Below, piece by piece: positions 1 through 7,907 of a DNA stretch of 64,000 nt (the stretch's first letter is position 1; each line of letters opens with the position of its first letter). Made by a program: the position numbers and the translations under genes. The notes below the pieces were generated by a model. The model did no database searches. It saw nothing but the letters and a program-made list of their open reading frames with translations, and was not told the origin of the DNA. Origin of the DNA: Mycobacterium hubeiense (GTDB taxonomy: Bacteria; Actinomycetota; Actinomycetes; Mycobacteriales; Mycobacteriaceae); the NCBI RefSeq assembly GCF_002838065.1, contig NZ_PIZU01000007.1:1-64000 (forward strand), in the 5' to 3' direction.

Positions 1-63
1 GGCGCGAAACCATTTCGATACAGCCCGCTGAGCGCGACCAGCTACGCCGAAATCGCTGGCTAG
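1..63 (+). CDS. C-terminal end of an unidentified protein (partial)
   Basis: Frame 1 is open from the first base of the window to a TAG at 61-63 and encodes about 20 residues ending in YAEIAG. It converges on the next gene, whose stop codon overlaps this one by two bases. Too little is present to identify the protein, and a chance open frame cannot be excluded. Confidence 0.35.
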   Translation, partial: GAKPFRYSPLSATSYAEIAG

Positions 64-497
64 AGCCGCTGGAGCGCGAATGTCCAGAACTGCGTGCCGG
101 GCGGGCCGTTGAAGCAGCCCACGTCATAGACCGACTCGATAGTCCCGGCCAGCGTGACCTCATCCCACGAGTACGTGTCGCGGGTCGGCATGTTGTAGCC
201 GGGGCAGCGCAGCCCGTCGGGCACGTCGACGGTGAACGTGTAGCGGCCGTTGGCCAGATGCGCCTTGGCGTCGTATTCGTAGTAGAACTTCAGCCGCGGT
301 ATCCCGCTGACGTCGATGCAGTCGAGAGACTTCTCCGGAATGCACGCCGAGATGAACCAGACCCACGAGGCCTGGGTGTACCGGTTGGTGAGCAGGTCAT
401 AGTTCCCCAGGGCCATCATGGCGTGGGCCGGCGGGGCAAATATCGCCGCGGCCAGCGACAGTGCGGCGCTCATCACCGCGGCCAACACGGACTTCAC
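60..497 (-). CDS. small secreted protein of unknown function
   Basis: This is a 145-residue protein with a clear Sec signal peptide: Lys-2, a hydrophobic stretch at about residues 4-22, and an AHA signal-peptidase site near residue 26. The mature part has four cysteines, so disulfides are likely outside the cell. I recognise no catalytic motif. It resembles the general class of small exported mycobacterial proteins rich in Trp and Tyr. The GTG start at 497 has a GGAGGG-type ribosome binding site just upstream. It lies 65 bp downstream of the P450 gene on the same strand, so it may be the last gene of the SDR-SDR-ferredoxin-P450 operon. Two comparable exported proteins occur later in the same accessory locus. 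Confidence 0.7.
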   Translation of the reverse strand: MKSVLAAVMSAALSLAAAIFAPPAHAMMALGNYDLLTNRYTQASWVWFISACIPEKSLDCIDVSGIPRLKFYYEYDAKAHLANGRYTFTVDVPDGLRCPGYNMPTRDTYSWDEVTLAGTIESVYDVGCFNGPPGTQFWTFALQRL

Positions 498-562
498 GGT
501 CGTCCCTCCGTCCTTCTCCCCGACGGGTGCCTATCAAACCACTCCGACGGCCGGGTTTGGCC

Positions 563-1912
563 CTAATCGATGACAGCCATCTCTTTACGTTCGGTGATGG
601 GCCGCGCAAGTTCCTGCTCGTCGCAGATGCGCTGCAGCTTGTCCAGCGTCTCGTCCAGCCCGGGCCCGAGCCGCTTGCCCGGCGTGAAGGTGGCGGGCAG
701 GTGCTGCATGCCCTGGATCACGCCGATGGTCTCGTAGTGCACGGTGCCCTCGGGGTCGCACACGTAGTCGGGCATCCGGTCCAGCACTGCGGTCAGCATC
801 GACTTGAACACCGTGCGCGCGACGTTGGAGCCGACGCAGCGGTGCACGCCGATGCCGAAGCTGAAGTGCCGGTTGCCTTTACGATCGAGGATCACCTCGT
901 TGGGCTTCTCGAACACCGACGGATCGCGATTGGCCATCGCCCACGACAGCCACAGCCGTTCGTATTGCTTGAATTGCTGACCCTCGACCTCGACGTCCTC
1001 GGAGAACGTCCGGCCGTCGCCCGGCGCCGGCGTGAAGAACCGCAGAAACTCCTCGGTGGCCGGATGTAGCAGCGTGTCGCGCTCCCGGCTGAGCCGCTCA
1101 CGTTCGTCTGGATGCTCGCCGAGCCACTCCAGCGCGTGCGCGGTCAATGCCGTGGTGGTGTCGAATCCGCCGCCGATGATCAGGCCGAGATTGCCCAGGA
1201 TCTCCATGTCTGGCGCCGGCTCGCCGTCAATTCGCAACTGCAGCAACGCATTGACCAGACCCGGTCGCGGGTTTTCCCGGATCGCCATCATGTTGTTGAT
1301 GAGGTCGATGCCCATTTCGCGGTGCTGCTCGTTGATTTTCTCCCGATTGGGGGAGTGCTCAGGGGTGTAGACAGACGCATGTGTCGGCTCGCTGTAGAGA
1401 TTCCACTTCTTGAGCTCGATACCCATCATCGCGAGCGTGAACACCGCGGGCACCACGTTGGCCAGATGGTCGACGAAGTCGATCTGCCCGGTCTCAATGT
1501 GTTCGTCGAGGGCCGCCCTGGTGATCTCGTCGACGAACGGCTCCCACCGCTTGATCGCCGCGGGCGACAGATACGGGTTCAGCGCACCGCGGTAGATGCT
1601 GTGCTCTGGTTCGTCCATCTCCAGGATGCCCCCGCGAACGACGGTGGCGCGACTGGCTTTCGGGATGGTGATGCCCTGATACGGCGTCTCCCCGGTGATG
1701 TCGTGATGGTTGGACACCGCCGGGCAGCGGGCGAGCTCGAAGACTTCCTTGCTGCCGGCGGCGACCCAGTGCCCGCCATAGGTGTCGGTCCACGCCACCG
1801 GACACCTGGCGTGCATCTCCTCGGTGATCTTCTCGAACTGCAGCCGGTACTCAGGCGTGTGCCGGTCGAAGTGATACCGATTCTTCTTACGATCGCTGTC
1901 GGCAACGCTCAA
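563..1912 (-). CDS. cytochrome P450 monooxygenase
   Basis: This 449-residue P450 should insert oxygen into a hydrophobic substrate, with electrons coming from the ferredoxin encoded immediately upstream. The I-helix oxygen-activation motif GGFDTT is at 248-253, the ExxR pair is E288/R291, and the heme loop FGIGVHRCVG places the heme-ligating cysteine at C359. The length is somewhat above the usual 400-430 for soluble bacterial P450s, mainly through a C-terminal extension. The TTG start at 1912 is supported by a GGGAG ribosome binding site 8 nt upstream and leaves a 33-nt gap after the ferredoxin stop. The operon also encodes two SDRs, so an alcohol product passed to a dehydrogenase is a reasonable inference. 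I cannot assign a CYP subfamily or substrate. The second P450 at 19661-20941 has a different heme loop and is not a recent duplicate. Confidence 0.92.
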   Translation of the reverse strand: MSVADSDRKKNRYHFDRHTPEYRLQFEKITEEMHARCPVAWTDTYGGHWVAAGSKEVFELARCPAVSNHHDITGETPYQGITIPKASRATVVRGGILEMDEPEHSIYRGALNPYLSPAAIKRWEPFVDEITRAALDEHIETGQIDFVDHLANVVPAVFTLAMMGIELKKWNLYSEPTHASVYTPEHSPNREKINEQHREMGIDLINNMMAIRENPRPGLVNALLQLRIDGEPAPDMEILGNLGLIIGGGFDTTTALTAHALEWLGEHPDERERLSRERDTLLHPATEEFLRFFTPAPGDGRTFSEDVEVEGQQFKQYERLWLSWAMANRDPSVFEKPNEVILDRKGNRHFSFGIGVHRCVGSNVARTVFKSMLTAVLDRMPDYVCDPEGTVHYETIGVIQGMQHLPATFTPGKRLGPGLDETLDKLQRICDEQELARPITERKEMAVID

Positions 1913-1945
1913 CGTGTTGTCTCCCTGCGCTTTTCGATGCTCAAG

Positions 1946-2140
1946 TCACTCTTCGATCGAGATGGCCTGCTCCGGGCACGACTGCACGGCCTCGCGCACG
2001 GCATCTTCCTGGTCTGGCGGAACCACTTCGTTCACGGGCGACGACGTGCCGTCGATGTCGCTGAGCTCGAAGGCATCCGGGGCGATCATCGAGCACAGCG
2101 TGTGACCCTGGCAGCGTCCCGAATCGACGAAAACCTTCAT
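1946..2140 (-). CDS. 3Fe-4S-type ferredoxin, P450 redox partner
   Basis: This is a 64-residue single-cluster ferredoxin. The cluster motif is C10-xx-H13-xx-C16 with C55-P56. The central cysteine of a 4Fe-4S CxxCxxC is replaced by histidine, as in the mycobacterial ferredoxins that serve P450s. The rest is acidic, which fits docking to a P450 or ferredoxin reductase. A longer upstream open frame exists, but the ATG at 2140 has a GGAGG ribosome binding site at 2146-2150 and gives a normal family length. It sits 13 nt after the SDR gene and 33 nt before the P450, so the three are almost certainly co-transcribed. No ferredoxin reductase is encoded in the window. Confidence 0.92.
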   Translation of the reverse strand: MKVFVDSGRCQGHTLCSMIAPDAFELSDIDGTSSPVNEVVPPDQEDAVREAVQSCPEQAISIEE

Positions 2141-2153
2141 GGGTTCCTCCGGA

Positions 2154-3014
2154 TCAGATATGGAAGTCGTACCACTTGAGGTAGCCGCCGGCGTCCACCC
2201 GCACCTGCATGCCGGTGACGTAGCGCGCCTCATCCGAAGCCAGCCACAGCACCGCGTTGCTGATGTCGACGGGCTCGATCCACGGCACCTTCATGGCCTG
2301 CTGCACATAGAACACCGGCTCGGCGTCGGCCTGTGTGGGGTGCTCCAGGTCGGGACGGAACGAGCGGTACATCGGCTCGCTCTGCAGCATGTCGGTGTTG
2401 CAGTTGGTCGGGTGTACCACGTTGGCGCGGATGCCACGCGGCGCCAGCTCAGTCGCCAGGTCGTGCACGTAGGCCGACAGCGCGCGCTTGGAATGCACAT
2501 ACGCCATACCGCCCGGGTCATTGCCCGGGTTGGCCTTCTGGTGCGTATCCATCAGCGCCGCAGTCGATCCCGTCGCGACGATGGCCGCTCCCTCGGACAG
2601 ATGCGGCAGCGCGACGTTGATCGCGTTGAGCGTGCCGACCAGGTTGGTGTTGATCACATCGACCCACGCCTGCAGCGGCGGTTGCCCCTTCATACCCGCG
2701 ACGCCGGCCTGGGCCACCACAATGTCCAGATGGCCGAATTCGGCCAGCCCGCGCTCCAGCGCCTCGCGCAGCTGGGCCGCCTCGCGCACGTCGGCCTGCG
2801 CGGTGACGATGCTGCGGCCGGTCTTCTCGACGAGTTTGGCCGTCTCCTCGAGATCCTCCGGCTTGGCCATCGGGTAGCCGATCGTCTCGATGTCCTGACA
2901 CAGATCCACCGCGATGATGTCGGCGCCTTCCTCGGCCAGCCGCACCGCGTGGCTGCGTCCCTGCCCGCGCGCCGCACCGGTGACGAATGCGACCTTGCCT
3001 TGTACGCGTCCCAC
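2154..3014 (-). CDS. mycofactocin-type short-chain dehydrogenase (SDR)
   Basis: This is a 286-residue SDR. The N-terminal cofactor motif TGAARGQG is at 12-19, and the catalytic Ser, Tyr and Lys are near S150, Y172 and K176 (YVHSK). The GRVQGKVAFVTGAARGQGR opening and the internal insertions after the VDL segment are typical of the mycofactocin-coupled SDR family, whose NAD is not freely exchanged and which passes electrons to mycofactocin. That assignment is by family resemblance. In this operon it would oxidise an alcohol produced by the neighbouring P450. It lies 24 nt downstream of the first SDR and 13 nt upstream of the ferredoxin. The mycofactocin biosynthesis genes are not in this window. 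Confidence 0.88.
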   Translation of the reverse strand: MGRVQGKVAFVTGAARGQGRSHAVRLAEEGADIIAVDLCQDIETIGYPMAKPEDLEETAKLVEKTGRSIVTAQADVREAAQLREALERGLAEFGHLDIVVAQAGVAGMKGQPPLQAWVDVINTNLVGTLNAINVALPHLSEGAAIVATGSTAALMDTHQKANPGNDPGGMAYVHSKRALSAYVHDLATELAPRGIRANVVHPTNCNTDMLQSEPMYRSFRPDLEHPTQADAEPVFYVQQAMKVPWIEPVDISNAVLWLASDEARYVTGMQVRVDAGGYLKWYDFHI

Positions 3015-3038
3015 TGGAATGTCCTTTCCTATAACTGA

Positions 3039-3746
3039 TTAGGTGTTGCGGCCGCCGTTGACGCCCAAAATCTGACCGGTGATGTAGCCGGCCTCCTCGG
3101 AGACCAGGAATGCGCATGCTGCGGCGATGTCCTCGGGCTTACCCATGCGGCGGACAGGCGTCGCCTCGATCGTCTTCTCGATGTCGCCGAGGTAGCCCTT
3201 CTCCGCGGCGGCCCGCAGCATCGGGGTGTCGATGAACCCCGGCGGCACCGCGTTGACGGTGATTCCGGCCGGGCCGTACTCCAGTGCCAGCGTCTTGGTC
3301 AAACCGTTCACCGCCGACTTGGCCGCCACGTACGGCGACATATACGGCGCGCCGGAATGCGTGCTGGACGAGGAGATGTTGACGATGCGTCCCCAGCCGG
3401 CCTCCAGCATGTCGGGCAGCACCGCCTGAATGCAGTGGAAGACGCCGTTGAGGTTGACGTCGACGACCTTCTGCCATTGCTCGAAGGTGACGTCGGTGAA
3501 ACGTTTGAAGCAGTCCATGCCCGCGGCGTTGACCAACACGGTGATCGGCCCCAGCTGTGCGCGGATGGCGTTGAGCGCGGCGTCGACCGCGGCGCGGTCG
3601 GTGACGTCGGCGGCATGGGCGTACTCGTCGTCGGACGGTTTGAGATCGATCGTCGCGACGTGGTACCCGTCGGCGCGAAGCCGCGCCGCTATCGCCTGGC
3701 CGATCCCGGAGCCGCCTCCGGTCACGACGGCATTCTTCACGTCCAC
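3039..3746 (-). CDS. SDR family oxidoreductase (FabG-like)
   Basis: This is a 235-residue classical SDR that should oxidise or reduce a hydroxy/keto group with NAD(P). The Rossmann motif TGGGSGIG is at 9-16, NAAG at 73-76, the catalytic serine within the SSSS run at 125-128, and the YxxxK pair is Y139/K143. D34 at the end of the second strand suggests a preference for NAD(H). The GTG start at 3746 has a GGGAAGG ribosome binding site very close by. It is the first gene of the minus-strand operon. A candidate operator lies 51-67 bp upstream, in the region shared with the divergent aldehyde dehydrogenase operon. Its substrate may be a hydroxyacyl-CoA or an alcohol intermediate. Confidence 0.88.
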   Translation of the reverse strand: MDVKNAVVTGGGSGIGQAIAARLRADGYHVATIDLKPSDDEYAHAADVTDRAAVDAALNAIRAQLGPITVLVNAAGMDCFKRFTDVTFEQWQKVVDVNLNGVFHCIQAVLPDMLEAGWGRIVNISSSSTHSGAPYMSPYVAAKSAVNGLTKTLALEYGPAGITVNAVPPGFIDTPMLRAAAEKGYLGDIEKTIEATPVRRMGKPEDIAAACAFLVSEEAGYITGQILGVNGGRNT

Positions 3747-3796
3747 GCCTTCCCGCCGAGCGCCGTGTCAAGCATCAAGAATCATCCTTCCGATTA

Positions 3797-3813
3797 TGAG
3801 AACCGTACTCTCG
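3797..3813. promoter_or_regulatory. candidate operator, GAGAA-type palindrome (SDR/P450 operon side)
   Basis: The site TGAGAAC-CGT-ACTCTCG matches the consensus TGAGAAT-N3-ATTCTCA, which I derive from repeated occurrences in this locus, at 11 of 14 half-site positions. It lies 51 bp upstream of the SDR start at 3746, in the 239-bp divergent intergenic region. Confidence 0.55.
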
Positions 3814-3915
3814 GATCCCGCGGCACCGCAAGATCAGACGCGCATCGCACGAGACGTGTCGGTGGCGTTGCCAACCCTGTCAGGCCTTATGACTAGCCAA
3901 TCTAGTTTTGCTTGT

Positions 3916-3966
3916 GTTCTCATCCTTCGAATGTAAGATTCGCCGAGGATGAGAATGAAGTTTCCG
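3916..3966. promoter_or_regulatory. candidate operator region upstream of the aldehyde dehydrogenase operon
   Basis: GTTCTCATCC at 3916-3925 and GGATGAGAAT at 3947-3956 form a 9-of-10 inverted repeat, centred 31 bp apart. The right arm also begins a site of the locus-wide type, TGAGAAT-GAA-GTTTCCG (3950-3966), with a perfect left half and a weak right half. It ends 20 bp before the ALDH start and 7 bp before its AAGGAG ribosome binding site. Confidence 0.5.
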
Positions 3967-3985
3967 TCACACCGAAGGAGCATGG

Positions 3986-5491
3986 ATGCGCAGAACGCCG
4001 ACGTTATCGGGCGGTGAACAGACGGGAACGCAATCCGACACGTCTGAATCCAAGGCCGATCGGCGCATGCTCATCGACGGAAAGCTCGTCGACGCGCGGC
4101 AGGTGTTTGGATCCCTCAATCCCGCCACCGGCGCCGTCCTGGGCCACGCCCCGGACGCGACGGTGAGCGACGCCGAAGCGGCGATCGCGGCCGCGCGACG
4201 GGCCTTCGACTCCACCGACTGGTCGACGAACGTCGACTTGCGGATCTGCTGCCTCGAGCAGTTCCACCGCGCCCTCGTGGAGCATCGCGACGAACTGGCG
4301 CAACTGACCATCGATGAGGTCGGCGCCACGCCCGCGCTGTGCGCGGGCGCTCAGCTGGACCAGCCGATCGAGATCGTGCGCTACTACGCCGATCTGCTCA
4401 AGACGTATCCGTTGACCGAAGACCTCGGCAATATCGAGAGCCGCGGCATGCAGCACCACCGCTGGGTGGAAAAGGAAGCGGCCGGCGTCGTCGCAGCGAT
4501 CATCGCGTACAACTACCCGAATCAGCTGGCGCTGGCCAAGCTGGCGCCTGCGCTGGCGGCCGGCTGCACCGTGGTGCTCAAGGCCGCGCCCGACACTCCG
4601 CTGGTCACCCTCGCGCTGGGGGAGCTCATCGCCGAGCACACCGACATCCCGCCGGGCGTGGTCAACGTGCTCAGCGGCGCCGACCCCGAGGTCGGTGCGG
4701 CGCTGACGACGAGCGCGGACGTGGACATGGTGACGTTCACCGGCTCCACCCCGACCGGACGCCGGATCATGGCGGCCGCCAGCGAGACGCTCAAGAAGGT
4801 GTTCCTCGAATTGGGCGGCAAGTCCGCGGCCATCGTGCTCGACGACGCCGACTTCGACACCGCGGCGTTGTTCAGCGCGTTCAGCATGGTGACGCACGCC
4901 GGCCAAGGCTGTGCGCTGACCTCGCGGCTACTGGTCCCGCGCAAGCACCACGACGAGATCGTGGAGAAGGTCAAGAACAACTTCGGCCTGGTACGCATGG
5001 GAAACCCAGCCGATCCGAAAACCTATATGGGCCCGCTCATCAGCGAGAAGCAACGCGACAAAGTCGACGGCATGGTGCAGCGCGCCGTCGCGGCGGGTGC
5101 GACGCTGGTGACCGGGGGCGAGAAGGTGGACCCCGGCTTCTTCTATACGCCGACGCTGCTGACCAACGTCGACCCCGATAGCGAGATCGCCCAGGAGGAG
5201 GTCTTCGGCCCGGTGCTGGTCGTCATCTCCTACGAGGACGACGACGACGCCGTCCGCATCGCCAACAATTCGATCTACGGATTGTCCGGGGCGATCTTCG
5301 GCGGCAACGACCGCGCCGTCGCCATGGCCCGGCGGATCCGCACCGGGACGTTCTCAATCAACGGCGGTAACTACTTCAGCCCCGACAGCCCGTTCGGCGG
5401 CTACAAACAATCGGGCATCGGCCGCGAGATGGGTGTACCGGGTTTGGAGGAGTTCTTGGAAACCAAGACGTTCGCCGAGGTGGTGGCATGA
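3986..5491 (+). CDS. aldehyde dehydrogenase (NAD-dependent)
   Basis: This is a 501-residue ALDH-superfamily enzyme that should oxidise an aldehyde to the carboxylic acid before CoA activation. Visible motifs are the substrate/cofactor Asn in AYNYPNQ (N176), FTGSTPTG at 251-258, the general-base glutamate in LELGGK (E275) and the nucleophilic cysteine in GQGCA (C309). The N-terminal 25 residues are extra relative to the core fold, which starts near MLIDGK at residue 28. I keep the ATG at 3986 because AAGGAG lies 5 nt upstream. It is the first gene of a tightly packed operon, and its stop overlaps the next start in ATGA (5488-5491). Together with the divergent P450 and SDR genes it completes an alkane/alcohol-to-acid oxidation series. 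Confidence 0.93.
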   Translation: MRRTPTLSGGEQTGTQSDTSESKADRRMLIDGKLVDARQVFGSLNPATGAVLGHAPDATVSDAEAAIAAARRAFDSTDWSTNVDLRICCLEQFHRALVEHRDELAQLTIDEVGATPALCAGAQLDQPIEIVRYYADLLKTYPLTEDLGNIESRGMQHHRWVEKEAAGVVAAIIAYNYPNQLALAKLAPALAAGCTVVLKAAPDTPLVTLALGELIAEHTDIPPGVVNVLSGADPEVGAALTTSADVDMVTFTGSTPTGRRIMAAASETLKKVFLELGGKSAAIVLDDADFDTAALFSAFSMVTHAGQGCALTSRLLVPRKHHDEIVEKVKNNFGLVRMGNPADPKTYMGPLISEKQRDKVDGMVQRAVAAGATLVTGGEKVDPGFFYTPTLLTNVDPDSEIAQEEVFGPVLVVISYEDDDDAVRIANNSIYGLSGAIFGGNDRAVAMARRIRTGTFSINGGNYFSPDSPFGGYKQSGIGREMGVPGLEEFLETKTFAEVVA

Positions 5492-6696
5492 CCAGACCAC
5501 TCGAAGGTATCCGTGTCCTCGAAGTCGCCATGTACGGCTTCGTGCCGTCGGCCGGTGCGGTGTTGGGGGAGTGGGGCGCCGAGGTCATCAAGGTCGAACA
5601 CGCGGTGACCGGTGACCCCCAGCGCGGTCTGCGGCAGACGGGCCCGCTGCGCGTCGAGGGCGACCCGAATCCCAACATCGAGCACGCCAACCGCGGCAAG
5701 CGCAGCATCGGCCTCGACATGTCCGTGCCCGAGGGCAAAGAAGTGCTGCTCGAATTGGCCCGGCGCTCAGACGTTTTCCTGACCAGTTTTCTGCCGGGGC
5801 ATCGCCAGAAGTTCGGCATCGATGTCGACGACATCCGCGCGGTGAATCCCAAGATCATCTACGCGCGCGGCAGTGCGCTGGGGCCGCGGGGTAAGGAGTC
5901 GGTCAAGGGCGGCTACGACATGACCGCCTTCTGGTGTCGTGCGGGCACGGCCGCCACCATCACGCCGCCGGGCACCCCGGGCATGATCGGCCCGCCGGGC
6001 CCGGCGTACGGCGACACCATCTCCGGCACGAACCTCGCCGGCGGCATCGCGGCGGCGCTGTTGAAGCGCGAACGCACCGGCGAACCTTCGATTGTCGACG
6101 TCTCGCTGCTGGGTAGCGGGCTGTGGTCGATGGGTCACACCGTCGCGTTGACCAAGCATCTCGGCCAGCGCCTGGAGGCCTTCCCGCCGGGCGTGCACGG
6201 ATCGCCGATCAACCCACTTGTCGGCCTGTACGAGACGGCGGACAACCGCTATATCTCGTTCGTGATGATGCAGCCGACCAAGTTCTGGGCGGATGTGTGC
6301 AGACACATGGATCTCGACGACCTCGCCGACGATCCCCGCTTCGCCACCGTCGAATCGATCGCCGAGAACACCCCGGCGGCCGTCGAGATCCTCACCGACG
6401 CGATGGCCAAGCGGCCGCTGGCCGAGTGGAGTGAACGGTTCGCGACGCTGGCCGGGCCGTGGGCGCCGGTGCAGGACACCCTGCAAGCCTGCGACGACGC
6501 ACAGATTCGGGCCAACGAATATCTGGTGCAGGCAGGCGAATTGGAGTTGGTGGCCAACCCGGTCCAGTTCGACCTCGCCGCACCGCAGACCGGCCCGGCT
6601 CCAGGTTTCGCCGAGCAGACCGACGAGATTCTCACCGAACTCGGTCTGGACTGGGACCGCATCATCGAGCTCAAAACGGCTGGCGCCGTCACCTAG
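5488..6696 (+). CDS. CaiB/BaiF class III CoA-transferase
   Basis: This 402-residue enzyme belongs to the family III CoA-transferases (CaiB, formyl-CoA transferase, alpha-methylacyl-CoA racemase relatives), which move CoA between carboxylic acids through an aspartyl-CoA intermediate. The N-terminal LEGIRVLE and GAEVIKVE motifs are intact. D176, in the YGD segment, is in the position of the catalytic aspartate. A racemase (Amacr-like) role is possible, since that subgroup shares the fold, and would suit a methyl-branched side chain. The start overlaps the ALDH stop by 4 nt, which indicates translational coupling. The next gene follows 17 nt later. The likely job is to attach CoA to, or epimerise, the acid made by the preceding enzymes. 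Confidence 0.88.
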   Translation: MTRPLEGIRVLEVAMYGFVPSAGAVLGEWGAEVIKVEHAVTGDPQRGLRQTGPLRVEGDPNPNIEHANRGKRSIGLDMSVPEGKEVLLELARRSDVFLTSFLPGHRQKFGIDVDDIRAVNPKIIYARGSALGPRGKESVKGGYDMTAFWCRAGTAATITPPGTPGMIGPPGPAYGDTISGTNLAGGIAAALLKRERTGEPSIVDVSLLGSGLWSMGHTVALTKHLGQRLEAFPPGVHGSPINPLVGLYETADNRYISFVMMQPTKFWADVCRHMDLDDLADDPRFATVESIAENTPAAVEILTDAMAKRPLAEWSERFATLAGPWAPVQDTLQACDDAQIRANEYLVQAGELELVANPVQFDLAAPQTGPAPGFAEQTDEILTELGLDWDRIIELKTAGAVT

Positions 6697-6713
6697 GACC
6701 GGAGACCTTATCA

Positions 6714-7907
6714 ATGCCGCACGTCGCGTCCATCGGCACCTACCTGCCGTGTTGGGGAACCCCCGACCGGCGGGTGCCCGGTGATGACGAGGACGCCATC
6801 ACCTTGGCGGTGGAGGCCGGCCGCGCGGCGCTGAGCTCGGGCGGATCGGTCGAACGGGTCGTGCTGGTCAGCCGCGACCTCCCCCTGCTGGAGAGCAGCA
6901 ATGCGGCGGTGTTGTTGGCGGGTCTGGGCCTGGACCCCGAACTCGAGGTCGACGAACGGCTCGGCGGCGCGCCGGCGACGTTGGACGCCGTCAGCTCGGC
7001 GCGTCCGCGCACCCTGATCATCGGGGTGGACCTGGATCCGGCCGGTGCCGCCGCGATCCTGACCGCTGAAAGCGGGCTCGCGGTCCGTACCGCCGCCCGG
7101 GTGGCCCGCAGCCTGCCCGTCCGCACGCGCAGCGTCGGCGGCGTGGTGCACGACTACGGCGACCCGCGGCTGCTGCACGAGCGCGGCCTGATGGCCTCGT
7201 TGGCCGAGGCGTGGTTGGACACCCCGGTGCTGGTGGCCGGGGTCGATCACGACAAGGCAGCGCAGCTGTGCGTGGGCGAGCCTGCCCGTCTGCCGACGGT
7301 CGGAGCGAGTTCGAGCTTATTTGCCCTCGCAGCACTTGCGGAGTCCGATACCATCGGCCCCTTGGTTGCGGTCGAGCAGGCAAGTCTGTCAGGAATCACA
7401 GTTGCACGTGGCGAGGCTCAATTGCACCGACGAGAACGGGCGGCGCGCCCGATGCCCGACGGCGTGGTAACCCCCGGCGCTGAGTTGGCGATCTCGCTGG
7501 CGGCCTACGAGCGTGCGTTCGAAGCCAAAGTCCGTTGGGAGGCAGGCAAATACGCGGACAGTGACGAACTGGACTTCCCCCCGCGCTATCGTGTCGGAGG
7601 CGACTGCGCCCTGGCCACCGACTACGAGCTGGTGCCGCTGCCACGCACCGGCACGGTGTACACCGAAGTGACGGTGCAGATTCCGGTGCCCGGTCTGCGC
7701 ACGCCCTACTCGCTGGTGATCGTCGAGCTCGACGGTGTGGGCGTGCGCGCACTGGTCAAGGTGACCGGCGCCGAGCCCGGCTCGGTGGACATCGGCGATC
7801 GCGGGCAGTTGGTGTTGCGCCGCATCGCGGTGCGCTCGGGTGTTCCCGATTACGGGTATGCCTTCGAGCCGGACGCCGACGGCGCCGCTCTCGAGGGGGC
7901 GGCGTGA
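6714..7907 (+). CDS. thiolase/HMG-CoA synthase-fold protein fused to a DUF35-type OB domain
   Basis: This is a 397-residue two-part protein. Residues 1 to about 240 look like a ketosynthase/HMG-CoA-synthase-fold half (opening VASIGTYLPCWGTPDRR). The C-terminal part, from about 255 on, resembles a DUF35 OB-fold domain (VTVQIPVPGLRTPYSLVIVEL). Two oddities are visible. I see no credible catalytic cysteine in the N-terminal half, and the zinc-ribbon CxxC pairs that normally precede a DUF35 OB-fold are absent, replaced by FPPRYRVGGDCALATDY. It therefore looks like a non-catalytic partner subunit rather than an enzyme in its own right. Its stop overlaps the start of a canonical SCP2-type thiolase (GTGA, 7904-7907), the usual genetic arrangement for DUF35-thiolase complexes. 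The ATG at 6714 has GGAG 9 nt upstream. Confidence 0.7.
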   Translation: MPHVASIGTYLPCWGTPDRRVPGDDEDAITLAVEAGRAALSSGGSVERVVLVSRDLPLLESSNAAVLLAGLGLDPELEVDERLGGAPATLDAVSSARPRTLIIGVDLDPAGAAAILTAESGLAVRTAARVARSLPVRTRSVGGVVHDYGDPRLLHERGLMASLAEAWLDTPVLVAGVDHDKAAQLCVGEPARLPTVGASSSLFALAALAESDTIGPLVAVEQASLSGITVARGEAQLHRRERAARPMPDGVVTPGAELAISLAAYERAFEAKVRWEAGKYADSDELDFPPRYRVGGDCALATDYELVPLPRTGTVYTEVTVQIPVPGLRTPYSLVIVELDGVGVRALVKVTGAEPGSVDIGDRGQLVLRRIAVRSGVPDYGYAFEPDADGAALEGAA